A stretch of DNA of 64,000 nt. Source: Sunxiuqinia rutila. GTDB taxonomy: Bacteria; Bacteroidota; Bacteroidia; Bacteroidales; Prolixibacteraceae. The notes under the pieces are model-generated. The model saw nothing but the letters and a program-made list of their open reading frames with translations, did no database searches and had not been told where the DNA came from. Within the stretch, counting starts at the first letter, position 1, and each line of letters opens with the position of its first letter. Location: NCBI RefSeq assembly GCF_050589705.1, contig NZ_JBNGOT010000003.1, positions 393,410-457,409 of the forward strand. Reading direction: 5' to 3'. Both the position numbers and the translations under genes were made by a program. Below are positions 42,785 through 50,946 of the stretch, in pieces.

Positions 42785-44461
42785 CTATTTTTCAAAAATA
42801 ACCGCCTGCTCATGCACTCCACTAACGGCACGTCCTGATGGATCAGCATTGTTTTGAAACGAAGCATCCCAGGCCAAGGCTTCGGCCGTGCTGCAAGCAA
42901 TTGAAGGTACCGAAGGCACACAAGCAGCAGCTGCATCAGAAGGAAAATGCTCTTCAAAAATGCTGCGATATAAATATTCTTCTTTTGATCGCGGGGTGTT
43001 AATCGGGAAACGGAAGTTGGCATGAGTCATCATTTCGTCCGACACCTGCTCTTTGGCTATTTGTTTCAAGGTGTCAATCCAACCATAACCCACACCATCC
43101 GAGAACTGCTCTTTCTGCCGCCAGGCCACACTCTCGGGAAGCAGATCTTCGAAAGCTTTGCGTACAACCCATTTCTCCATGCGCCCATTTCCGGCCATTT
43201 TGGCTTCAGGGTTTAAGCGCATCGCCACATCAATAAATTCTTTATCCAGAAAAGGAACACGCCCCTCAACGCCCCAGGCTGCCAAAGACTTATTGGCCCG
43301 CAAACAATCGTAAAGGTTGAGTTTATTCAGCTTTCGCAAAGTTTCTTCGTGAAACTCTTTGGCATTTGGCGCCTTATGAAAATACAGGTAGCCCCCAAAT
43401 ATTTCGTCGGCCCCTTCACCTGTGAGCACCATTTTAATCCCCATCGATTTAATCACACGTGCCAACATGTACATTGGAGTCGATGCCCGAATGGTGGTTA
43501 CATCATACGTTTCGATGTGATAGATGACATCCCGGATCGCATCAAGCCCTTCCTGAATGGTATAGTGAATCTCGTGGTGAATGGTGCCGATATGATCGGC
43601 CACTTTGCGGGCAGCCACCAAGTCGGGCGAGCCATCCAGTCCAATTACAAATGAGTGCAACTGTGGCCACCAGGCATCTTTCTGATCACCATCTTCAATG
43701 CGCTTGGCCGCATATTTTTTTGCCAATGCCGAGGTTACGGAAGAGTCTAGTCCTCCTGAAAGCAGCACCCCATAAGGTACGTCTGACATCAGTTGCCGAT
43801 GCACAGCGTCTTCCATCGCCTTTTTCAAATCTGAAACACTGGCCTTATTATCCTTCACATTTTCATAGTCCATCCAGTCACGGCTCCACCAGCGCTTGAT
43901 TTCACCATCTTTGCTATACAAATAGCTGGCCGGCGGAAACTCCTGAATTTTGGTGCAGACACCCTCTAACGATTTCAATTCTGAACCAACATAAAAGTTA
44001 CCCGACTTATCCCAGCCCATATAAAGCGGAATTATTCCAATATGATCGCGCCCAATCAGGTAAGCATCATTTTCTTCATCGTACAAAGCAAAAGCAAAAA
44101 TACCGTTCAGGTCATCCAGAAAGTCAACGCCTTTTTGCTTATACAAAGCCAAAATAACTTCACAGTCAGAGCCCGTTTGATACGCATAGGTAGCTTTGGT
44201 TTGCTCACGAATTTCGCGGTGATTGTAAATTTCGCCATTCACTCCAAGAATAAGCTTTCTGTCTTCACTATACAAGGGCTGACCTCCGGATTCGGGATCA
44301 ACAATAGATAAACGCTCGTGGGCTATAATCGCTCTGTCCCCACAATAAATGCCAGACCAGTCTGGTCCACGATGTCTAAGTTTTTTGGATTGTTCCAAAA
44401 CCTGAGGTCTCAATTCCTGCGCATCTGTTTTTAAATCAAATACACCTACTATTCCACACAT
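42785..44461 (-). CDS. asnB: Asparagine synthase B (glutamine-hydrolysing)
   Basis: A 558-residue two-domain enzyme that makes asparagine from aspartate, ATP and glutamine. The N-terminal class II amidotransferase begins MCGIVGVFDL, so Cys2 becomes the nucleophile after Met removal, with RGPDWSG, AHERLSIVD and NGEIYNH following. The C-terminal synthetase domain (about 210-530) has the PP-loop GVLLSGGLDSSV and GEGADEIFGGYLYFH. The length is that of E. coli AsnB. It has its own promoter and terminator. Confidence 0.97.
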   Translation of the reverse strand: MCGIVGVFDLKTDAQELRPQVLEQSKKLRHRGPDWSGIYCGDRAIIAHERLSIVDPESGGQPLYSEDRKLILGVNGEIYNHREIREQTKATYAYQTGSDCEVILALYKQKGVDFLDDLNGIFAFALYDEENDAYLIGRDHIGIIPLYMGWDKSGNFYVGSELKSLEGVCTKIQEFPPASYLYSKDGEIKRWWSRDWMDYENVKDNKASVSDLKKAMEDAVHRQLMSDVPYGVLLSGGLDSSVTSALAKKYAAKRIEDGDQKDAWWPQLHSFVIGLDGSPDLVAARKVADHIGTIHHEIHYTIQEGLDAIRDVIYHIETYDVTTIRASTPMYMLARVIKSMGIKMVLTGEGADEIFGGYLYFHKAPNAKEFHEETLRKLNKLNLYDCLRANKSLAAWGVEGRVPFLDKEFIDVAMRLNPEAKMAGNGRMEKWVVRKAFEDLLPESVAWRQKEQFSDGVGYGWIDTLKQIAKEQVSDEMMTHANFRFPINTPRSKEEYLYRSIFEEHFPSDAAAACVPSVPSIACSTAEALAWDASFQNNADPSGRAVSGVHEQAVIFEK

Positions 44462-44510
44462 ATTGCCAGTAATTTTTAAAATGAGTTATCAATTTGATTT
44501 ATTCTTCAAT

Positions 44511-44540
44511 CAAAAGTAATCATTTTGACTTCACATCAAA
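44511..44540 (-). promoter_or_regulatory. asnB promoter with both Bacteroidota elements
   Basis: On the minus strand TTTG (44540-44537), an 18-base spacer, then TACTTTTG (44518-44511) matches the -33 TTTG and -7 TAnnTTTG pair of the Bacteroidota primary sigma factor. Transcription would start about 40-45 bases before the asnB ATG. Confidence 0.6.
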
Positions 44541-44780
44541 GATTGAAATGACATTTTTTCGATAAAAGTTCATTTTCAATATCACAAACATCATATCACA
44601 GGTGTTTTTTGCTCAATTTGCAAGGACTGCAAACTGCAATCTCGATCAAGGAGTAAATGAGAAAACCTGAAGCAAACCCAGAAAAAGAAAGAACCGAAAG
44701 CTGAAAAGCCAGCAAGCATTTCGCATAAAAAACAGCGACCGGCAAACGCCAAACGTAAATTCAGGAAAGATTGAAGCAAA

Positions 44781-44810
44781 AAAAAGCAGCTCATCAATGA
44801 ACTGCTTTTT
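44781..44810 (-). terminator. Terminator after the antiporter gene (possibly bidirectional)
   Basis: A 9-bp stem (AAAAAGCAG/CTGCTTTTT) with T-runs on both sides, 18 bases after the antiporter stop. Confidence 0.75.
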
Positions 44811-44828
44811 CTGATTCTATTTCGTTTT

Positions 44829-46145
44829 CTACAAGAAAATCCACTGGGTAACAATGTAAACCGGCAATAAAATAATGAGTGAGAATTTAAGGATATAGCC
44901 AAAGAAACTTGGCATATCAATTTTATTCTCTTCGGCAATTGCTTTCACCATAAAGTTGGGGCCGTTACCAATGTAGGTCATGGCTCCAAAAAACACAGCT
45001 CCCAAACTAATGGCTTTCAACAAAACTTCAGGAATATTTGCCACCAGGTTTGCACCTGCAAACTGATCGACCATCCCTAAGGCCAGGTTGTGAAAAGACA
45101 CGGCTGTTGGCGCATTATCCAGAAAAGAACTCAGCGTTCCGGTGGCATAGTAAAAATGCAAGGGTGTCGACAATCCAAACGAATGGGCATTTTCCTTTAA
45201 GTACAACAAAGCCGGAACCATGGTAATAAAGATTCCGAGGAACAGATAAGCAACTTCAATAATTGGTGCCCAGGTAAACTTGTTCTCTTCGTAACGCATT
45301 TTTTTGTTGGTAAAAACCAATGACAAAATGGCCATCAATAAAATTACGCCTTCGCGAATAAACCCCAGGTAATGATTATCGTGAATGGCGTGAATGTATT
45401 GCTGGTTTAGAAAAGCAACAGCCAATACCACCCCGATCAGAAAAACAAAGTTAAGATTCCCTGTCAGCTTAATGGGCTCAACATGTGAGCGGTCCTGCAC
45501 AATTGATTCTGCTGATTCTTTTTTGTGGTAGTAAGTATCAAAAATGAAATAAATCAACAGCAACAGCACGTTGGCAAAAAGCCAGGGGCCAACCAAGCCA
45601 AAGAACCAGGAAAACGGTGCTCCACGCAAGTACAACAGAAATAAGGGAGGATCTCCAAGTGGTGTCAGCATTCCTCCGGCATTGGCTACAATGGCAATAA
45701 AAAAGAGGATGGTGTGCACTTTAAACTTACGCTCTGAGTTGGTTTTAATCACCGGACGGATCAACAGCATCGCCGCGCCAGTAGTTCCCATAAATGAGGC
45801 AAGCAAACCTCCGATAGCCAAAAAAAGCGTATTAACAGCCGGCTTGGCCTCAATATCACCCTTCAGGTGAATACCGCCGGTAATTACAAAGAGGGCGCCC
45901 AACAAAATAATGAAAGGGACATAGTCGAAAAGCATTTGGTGGATTAGTTCATGATGCAGGCCGCGAGCAATCAGAACGATTGCCAGAGGGACTCCCAGAA
46001 TCAATGAAACTTTTAACTTATTTATATTTTCCTCCCACCAGTGATGGAAAAATAAAGGACCTATTGCAATAAAGAGCAACATAGCCACAAACGGTAAGGA
46101 TAACCATAAAGGCATACTTTCTACTGTTCCATGGTTCATAGTCAA
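44829..46145 (-). CDS. Sodium:proton antiporter, NhaD/ArsB superfamily
   Basis: A 438-residue inner-membrane protein with about twelve hydrophobic segments. Features of the ion-transporter/NhaD group include ASFMGTTGAAMLLIRPVI, ANAGGMLTPLGDPPLFL and the late LSSFLDNAPTAVSFHNLA and TYIGNGPNFMVKAIAEE repeats, which form the two pseudo-symmetric ion-binding hairpins. Family members exchange Na+ or Li+ for H+; some relatives carry citrate or arsenite. A marine or saline habit would fit but is not proven by one gene. It is transcribed alone. Confidence 0.9.
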   Translation of the reverse strand: MTMNHGTVESMPLWLSLPFVAMLLFIAIGPLFFHHWWEENINKLKVSLILGVPLAIVLIARGLHHELIHQMLFDYVPFIILLGALFVITGGIHLKGDIEAKPAVNTLFLAIGGLLASFMGTTGAAMLLIRPVIKTNSERKFKVHTILFFIAIVANAGGMLTPLGDPPLFLLYLRGAPFSWFFGLVGPWLFANVLLLLIYFIFDTYYHKKESAESIVQDRSHVEPIKLTGNLNFVFLIGVVLAVAFLNQQYIHAIHDNHYLGFIREGVILLMAILSLVFTNKKMRYEENKFTWAPIIEVAYLFLGIFITMVPALLYLKENAHSFGLSTPLHFYYATGTLSSFLDNAPTAVSFHNLALGMVDQFAGANLVANIPEVLLKAISLGAVFFGAMTYIGNGPNFMVKAIAEENKIDMPSFFGYILKFSLIILLPVYIVTQWIFL

Positions 46146-46301
46146 ACTAGTATTAATTTTTGATTCGATGCCGAAATTAAAAAAATATTTCCCAACACGA
46201 TTGCAATATATTTTATAACATTCCTGGAAAACCAGCGATCAAGCTTATTTATTTCAATTCTAAATCCATAGGAAATATCCAAGCCAACAGCTCTAACCAA
46301 C

Positions 46302-46328
46302 AAAAAAAGGGACCGAAGTCCCTTTTTT
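46302..46328 (-). terminator. Terminator after ychF
   Basis: An 11-bp perfect stem (AAAAAAGGGAC/GTCCCTTTTTT) closed by CGAA, 22 bases beyond the ychF stop on the minus strand. Confidence 0.9.
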
Positions 46329-46350
46329 CTATATTCTGAAGCTGTTTTTC

Positions 46351-47451
46351 TTACACATTAAATCGGAAGTGCATGATATCGCCATCCTGAACGACATACT
46401 CTTTTCCTTCCACCGCCATTTTTCCGGCTTCCTTACAAGCTTGTTCGGAGCCCAGTGTCACAAAGTCATTGTATTTAATAACTTCGGCGCGGATAAATCC
46501 CTTTTCAAAATCGGAGTGAATAACGCCAGCCGCCTGAGGAGCTTTAAATCCTCTATGATAGGTCCAGGCCCGCACTTCTTTTACCCCTGCCGTAAAATAC
46601 GTTTCCAGTTGAAGCAACTCGTAAGCCTTTTTAATCAGCTTATTCACGCCAGACTCCTTCAAGCCCAGGTCTTCCAAAAAGAGTTGACGTTCTTCAAAGT
46701 CCTCCAACTCTGCAATATCGGCTTCCGTGGCAGCTGCAATCATCAACATTTCTGCGCGCTCATCTTTAATGGCTTCTTTAACAGCGTCCACATAAGCGTT
46801 TCCATTCACTACCGCTGGTTCATCCACGTTGCACACATACAACACCGGTTTATTTGTCAGCAACTGCAGGTCTTTGGCCAGCTTCATGTCAGCTTCGTCC
46901 AGTTCAACCGTACGCGCTGATTTTCCCTGCAGCAAAGTCTCTTTATACAGCGACAGCACTTTAAACATGCGTTTCGCTTCCGGATCGTTACCGGTACGTG
47001 CTTGCTTTTCAACTTTGGCAATGCGGCTTTCTACAGTTTCCAAATCTTTCAGCTGCAACTCAATATCGATGGTTTCTTTATCCCGAACCGGATCAATAGT
47101 GGTATCAACGTGGGTAATATTCTCATTTTCAAAACACCGCAACACATGAATAATGGCATCTGTTTCGCGGATATTCCCCAGGAATTTATTTCCCAATCCT
47201 TCGCCTTTACTTGCTCCACGCACCAACCCGGCAATATCAACAATTTCAACCGTTGTAGGCAACACACGCTCTGGCTTAACCAGTTCTTCCAGTTTTATCA
47301 GTCGTTCATCCGGAACCGTAATCACCCCAATATTGGGTTCAATTGTACAAAAAGGAAAGTTTGCCGACTGTGCTTTCGCATTTGACAAACAATTGAACAA
47401 GGTTGACTTTCCAACATTGGGAAGTCCTACAATACCACACTTTAAAGCCAT
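46351..47451 (-). CDS. ychF: Redox-regulated ATPase YchF (Obg-like)
   Basis: A 366-residue P-loop protein of the TRAFAC class. It has G1 GLPNVGKST, G3 DIAGLV, and NVDE in place of NKxD, the change that makes YchF/Ola1 prefer ATP. A coiled-coil helical insert (about 130-200) and a C-terminal TGS domain (YFTAGVKEVRAW... to MHFRFNV) complete it. It binds ribosomes and modulates stress responses in other bacteria. A TAACTTTG -7 element lies at 47478-47485. Confidence 0.97.
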   Translation of the reverse strand: MALKCGIVGLPNVGKSTLFNCLSNAKAQSANFPFCTIEPNIGVITVPDERLIKLEELVKPERVLPTTVEIVDIAGLVRGASKGEGLGNKFLGNIRETDAIIHVLRCFENENITHVDTTIDPVRDKETIDIELQLKDLETVESRIAKVEKQARTGNDPEAKRMFKVLSLYKETLLQGKSARTVELDEADMKLAKDLQLLTNKPVLYVCNVDEPAVVNGNAYVDAVKEAIKDERAEMLMIAAATEADIAELEDFEERQLFLEDLGLKESGVNKLIKKAYELLQLETYFTAGVKEVRAWTYHRGFKAPQAAGVIHSDFEKGFIRAEVIKYNDFVTLGSEQACKEAGKMAVEGKEYVVQDGDIMHFRFNV

Positions 47452-47477
47452 TCTTTCTCTTCTTAAAAATTGAGGGG

Positions 47478-47485
47478 CAAAGTTA
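47478..47485 (-). promoter_or_regulatory. Candidate -7 element for ychF
   Basis: TAACTTTG on the minus strand fits TAnnTTTG, 26 bases before the ATG. No matching -33 element was found. Confidence 0.35.
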
Positions 47486-47705
47486 ATCCTTTTTGACTAT
47501 TTTTGGACATCCAGACTTTGAGCGGCAGAATAATTTAACAATGCTGTCTGAATTAACGGGTTGAGAGCAGCACTGCCGTGAATCGCCCTCTTGTGTGAGG
47601 CCTTTTTTCATCAACAAAAAACCAACATGCGCTGCTAAATTGCGACGCTGCATTAAACTTTTAAGAACAAAACGAATCTATCGTATAAAATCATCCGGCG
47701 AATTC

Positions 47706-48251
47706 ATGAAAAGCGACCAGCAAATTATAGCTGAACTAAAAGACGAAAGTACCAAGCAGGCAGCTTTCCGTGCTTTAGTGTCCCGTTACAAAGAACGGCT
47801 GTACTGGCATATCCGTAAGATTGTGCTGAGTCATGACGATGCCGATGATGTTTTGCAAAACACCTTCGTTAAAGTTTGGCGCAACATTGAAGGATTTCGC
47901 GAAGAATCGGGTTTATTTACCTGGTTGTTTCGAATTGCCACCAACGAATCGCTGTCCTTTATTTCGCAAAAAAAGAAGCGGGCTTTTATCAGCCACGAGG
48001 AAACCAACACCTATATCCTGGAGAACCTGGAAACAGATCCCTATTTTGATGGCGATGACATTCAGTACCGCTTGCAAAAAGCCATTGCCCGCCTGCCCAA
48101 CAAGCAAAGACTGGTTTTTAACATGCGCTACTATGATGACATCAAATACCAGGACATGGAAAAGATTCTTGAAACATCGGCCGGAGCGCTCAAAGCATCC
48201 TATCACCATGCCGTTAAAAAAATTGAAGACTACTTAAAATCAGAAGAGTAG
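47706..48251 (+). CDS. ECF-type RNA polymerase sigma factor (stress module)
   Basis: 181 residues from ATG 47706 (MKSDQQIIAELKD), where the family N-terminus begins; the frame to 47595 only adds basic, unrelated residues. Region 2 includes ERLYWHIRKIVLSHDDADDVLQNTFVKVWRNI and LFTWLFRIATNESLSF; region 4 includes LPNKQRLVFNMRYYDDIKYQDMEKILETSAGALKASYHHA. It is unlike the FecR-linked sigma factor at 13249 and belongs with the two genes that follow, a membrane protein and a Spy-like periplasmic protein. Confidence 0.93.
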   Translation: MKSDQQIIAELKDESTKQAAFRALVSRYKERLYWHIRKIVLSHDDADDVLQNTFVKVWRNIEGFREESGLFTWLFRIATNESLSFISQKKKRAFISHEETNTYILENLETDPYFDGDDIQYRLQKAIARLPNKQRLVFNMRYYDDIKYQDMEKILETSAGALKASYHHAVKKIEDYLKSEE

Positions 48252-48307
48252 AACCTAAAAAATCAAAAGTCATTAAACTTTTTTTAATACAAAGAGTCAA
48301 AGCAACG

Positions 48308-48769
48308 ATGAAAGAAAAGAAAGACATATGGACTGAATTGCAAAATCCACCCTCCAAACCACCTTTTAAGGTGCCGGAAGGTTATTTTGACTCGTTGGAA
48401 GATCGCATAGAAGCGAGAATTGCCAAGGAAACAGAACAAGTTTCATCCCAAGGCAAACTCATTCGCATGCTCAAACCTGTTTTAGCCATGGCGGCCAGTT
48501 TTGCCCTGATCTTTATGCTGGTTTATTACCCGCTGAGTGTTTTCCTGCCTTCCTATTTGGCAAAAACATCCCAGGAATCGGTGGAAAAACCCAATACCTT
48601 ATCCGAAGATGAACTGTTATTTTCTTATTTTTCTGCCTCAACAAACTCTCTTTATGACTTATTTGGAGACGAAGAGGAAGTTCAGGAGGAAGTTGACGCA
48701 GAAGAACTTTTGGATTATTTATCGACAGAAATGAACGAAACGGAAATCTTTGCTTCTTTAAACAATTGA
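48308..48769 (+). CDS. Putative anti-sigma factor, single-pass membrane protein
   Basis: A 153-residue protein with a cytoplasmic part bearing FKVPEGYFDSLEDRIEARI, seen in sigma-linked Bacteroidota proteins, one membrane segment (about 58-78, MLKPVLAMAASFALIFMLV), and an acidic periplasmic tail (EEEVQEEVDAEELLDYL). It is encoded 56 bases after the ECF sigma gene and 10 bases before the Spy-like gene, the classic place for an anti-sigma factor. Sequence similarity to known anti-sigma domains is not obvious, so the role rests on topology and position. Confidence 0.7.
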   Translation: MKEKKDIWTELQNPPSKPPFKVPEGYFDSLEDRIEARIAKETEQVSSQGKLIRMLKPVLAMAASFALIFMLVYYPLSVFLPSYLAKTSQESVEKPNTLSEDELLFSYFSASTNSLYDLFGDEEEVQEEVDAEELLDYLSTEMNETEIFASLNN

Positions 48770-48779
48770 AAGTAAAAAC

Positions 48780-49253
48780 ATGAATAAGATGAAAAAACTT
48801 ATTTTATTTCTGGGAGTCCTTCTCCTGACAGCAAGCTACGTAGCAGCACAGCCAGATATTAAACGCAATGATGACTGGATGCAAAAAATAAGAGCAGAGA
48901 AGATTGCATTCCTGACCACAAAACTGGAGTTAACACCAGAAGAGGCTCAAAAATTCTGGCCGGTTTACAATGAGTTCGAAGAAAAACGTTTCGAGATTCA
49001 TATGAAACGAAGACATATGGAAAGACATACCATGGACGAACTGGAAGGCTTAAACGAAGAACAGCTCAAAAAAATTTCGAATGATTTTATCAACTTGTTT
49101 CAAAAGGAAGCAGACCTGATGAAAGAATACAACGAAAAATTCTTTAAAGCTCTACCTCCCAGAAAAGTGGTTAAATTTTACGACATGGAAAATGATTTCC
49201 GGTCGCACATGCTTCGTGAATACCGACAAAAACAACGCGGTGAAAAACGATAA
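48780..49253 (+). CDS. Spy/CpxP-like periplasmic protein
   Basis: A 157-residue exported helical protein (signal peptide MNKMKKLILFLGVLLLTASYVAAQ). The mature part has the LTPEEAQKFWPVYNEFEEKR motif of Bacteroidota Spy/LTXXQ-like proteins, followed by long charged helices (MHMKRRHMER-type; LQKEADLMKEYNEKFFKALPPRKVVKFYDMENDF). Related proteins are periplasmic chaperones or metal sensors (Spy, CpxP, CnrX). As third gene after a sigma factor and a membrane anti-sigma, it probably senses envelope stress or metal and tunes the sigma factor. A strong terminator follows. Confidence 0.85.
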   Translation: MNKMKKLILFLGVLLLTASYVAAQPDIKRNDDWMQKIRAEKIAFLTTKLELTPEEAQKFWPVYNEFEEKRFEIHMKRRHMERHTMDELEGLNEEQLKKISNDFINLFQKEADLMKEYNEKFFKALPPRKVVKFYDMENDFRSHMLREYRQKQRGEKR

Positions 49254-49255
49254 CC

Positions 49256-49288
49256 TAAAAGAGGCCGAAAATTCGGCCTCTTTTTTTT
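49256..49288. terminator. Bidirectional terminator between Spy-like gene and hutH
   Basis: A 10-bp perfect stem (AGAGGCCGAA/TTCGGCCTCT) with a very small loop and a run of eight Ts on the plus strand. It directly follows the Spy-like stop and ends at the hutH stop. Confidence 0.85.
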
Positions 49289-50783
49289 ATGCAAATTTCC
49301 CCTTCTCCAGGAAAGCAATTGTTTCATTAATTCCTTCATACATCAATGTATCCTCGCGTACAAAGGAGACATGTTGCCGATACTCTTCCAAAAATCCGGC
49401 CAGGTAGTCAGAGGTTTTAAGCGGCCGTCGGAATTCCATAGCCTGTGCCCCATTGTACAATTCGATTGCCAATACTTTCAAGACATTATCAGTTACTTTC
49501 AACACTTTTGTGGCTGCATTTCCTCCCATACTCACATGGTCTTCCTGTTCGTTGGACGAAGGAATGGAATCGACCGAAGCCGGTGTACACAGCTGTTTGT
49601 TTTGACTAACAATGGAAGCTGCTGCATATTGCGGAATCATAAAACCGGAATTCAATCCGGGATTGGCTACCAAAAATTCGGGCAAGCCCCGTTCTCCTGA
49701 AATCAGCCGGTAGGTTCGTCGTTCTGAGATGCTGGCCAACTCAGCCATGGCAATGGCCAAAAAGTCGAGCGAGAGTGCCAGCGGTTCGCCATGAAAGTTT
49801 CCTCCGCTAATGATCAGATCATCGTCCGGAAATACCGTGGGATTATCAGTGACCGAGTTGATCTCAATTTCAACCACTCGCGATACATACTCCACAGCAT
49901 CCTTTACCGCGCCATGCACTTGCGGAATGCACCGAAATGAATAAGGATCCTGCACATGGTCCTTTTTCCGGTTGATCAGCTCGCTGCCTTCAAGCAACTT
50001 TCGGAAATTTTCTGCCGTATCAATCTGTCCGGCATGTGGCCGAATTTGTTGCACCTGCGCCATAAATGGCTCAATCAGCCCATCAAAACTATCCAGGGAA
50101 ATGGCCCCAATTACATCGGCATATTTTACAACTTTAAAAGCTTTTAGCAAGGTGTACACCCCATGAGCACTCATAAACTGGGTTCCGTTCAATAAGGCCA
50201 AGCCCTCTTTGGCTTCCAGCCGGATTGGCTCCCAGCCCATTGCTTCCAACACTTCAGCCGATTTTACTTTTCTGCCTTGATAATTGACTGTTCCCAGTCC
50301 CAACAAAGGCAAAAACAGCATGGCCAGAGGAGCCAGGTCGCCACTGGCTCCAAGCGAGCCTTGCTCAAATACTTCGGGTAAAATAGCTTCATTAAATAGA
50401 TCCAGGATGCGCTGTACCGTTTTAAGCTGCACCGCTGAATTCCCTTTGGCCAGGGCATGTGCTTTCAAAAGCAACATCAGGCGAACAACATCCTGCGGAA
50501 CTTCGGTTCCAATATTACAGGCATGCGAAACCACCAGGTTTTCCTGCAGTTTGCTCAGTTCAGCCTTGGAAACCTTGATATCGCACAAGGCTCCAAAACC
50601 GGTATTGATGCCATAAATCGGATCTTCGCTTTGAGCCAGTTTCTGATCCAGAAAAGCTTTTGATTTTTGAATTAACGCAACTGATTCCTCAGAAAGAATC
50701 AGCTTTTTCTTTTCTTCCAGAATTTCTTCAATAATCTGGAAACTTAAAGGCTCCGGGGTAATATAATGACAATTAGACTCCAT
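49287..50783 (-). CDS. hutH: Histidine ammonia-lyase
   Basis: A 498-residue enzyme of the MIO family that deaminates histidine to urocanate. The MIO-forming triad Ala-Ser-Gly is at 146-148 in GSLGASGDLAPLA; the ring-binding loop is YGINTGFG. His87 in VVSHACNIG corresponds to the substrate-selecting His of histidine and tyrosine lyases rather than the Phe of phenylalanine lyase. QDPYSFRCIPQVHGA and SNEQEDHVSMGG complete the site. No hutU, hutI or hutG lies beside it. It follows hisS on the same strand with a 163-base gap. A tyrosine ammonia-lyase function is a minor alternative. Confidence 0.93.
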   Translation of the reverse strand: MESNCHYITPEPLSFQIIEEILEEKKKLILSEESVALIQKSKAFLDQKLAQSEDPIYGINTGFGALCDIKVSKAELSKLQENLVVSHACNIGTEVPQDVVRLMLLLKAHALAKGNSAVQLKTVQRILDLFNEAILPEVFEQGSLGASGDLAPLAMLFLPLLGLGTVNYQGRKVKSAEVLEAMGWEPIRLEAKEGLALLNGTQFMSAHGVYTLLKAFKVVKYADVIGAISLDSFDGLIEPFMAQVQQIRPHAGQIDTAENFRKLLEGSELINRKKDHVQDPYSFRCIPQVHGAVKDAVEYVSRVVEIEINSVTDNPTVFPDDDLIISGGNFHGEPLALSLDFLAIAMAELASISERRTYRLISGERGLPEFLVANPGLNSGFMIPQYAAASIVSQNKQLCTPASVDSIPSSNEQEDHVSMGGNAATKVLKVTDNVLKVLAIELYNGAQAMEFRRPLKTSDYLAGFLEEYRQHVSFVREDTLMYEGINETIAFLEKGKFA

Positions 50784-50908
50784 CTTTTTTTATTTTAATC
50801 ATTCAACAATTCGTTGTTCAATTTAAAAAGAAGAGTCCCGTTCAGGGGCAACGTATGTCGCTGCCAATGGCCTTTACCGGCCGGTCATTACGCCCAATTG
50901 GTCTGGTT

Positions 50909-50930
50909 TTGCTTGTCTGCATACAAGCAA
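50909..50930 (-). other. Hairpin downstream of hisS
   Basis: A perfect 8-bp inverted repeat (TTGCTTGT/ACAAGCAA, 6-base loop) 17 bases after the hisS stop. There is no T-run, so it may be a weak terminator or an RNA 3' end stabiliser between hisS and hutH. Confidence 0.4.
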
Positions 50931-50946
50931 GAACGTCAAATTCAAA

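Larger units (their letters stand above)
44462..44828. other. Intergenic region between asnB and the antiporter gene
   Basis: 367 bases. It holds the asnB promoter (44511-44540) and the terminator of the antiporter gene (44781-44810). The rest shows no gene or repeat. Confidence 0.5.

Noticed and set aside
43651..43899. Plus-strand open frames inside asnB and other long genes
   Set aside because: They are shadows of well-supported genes on the other strand, without any protein-level signal.
49192..49407. Open frame running across the Spy-like stop and terminator
   Set aside because: It crosses a strong terminator and lies antisense to hutH; a shadow frame.
50784..50946. Hairpin-rich gap between hisS and hutH considered as a tRNA or riboswitch
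   Set aside because: No cloverleaf, T-loop or known riboswitch core; only one 8-bp stem and a short GGCC-rich repeat.
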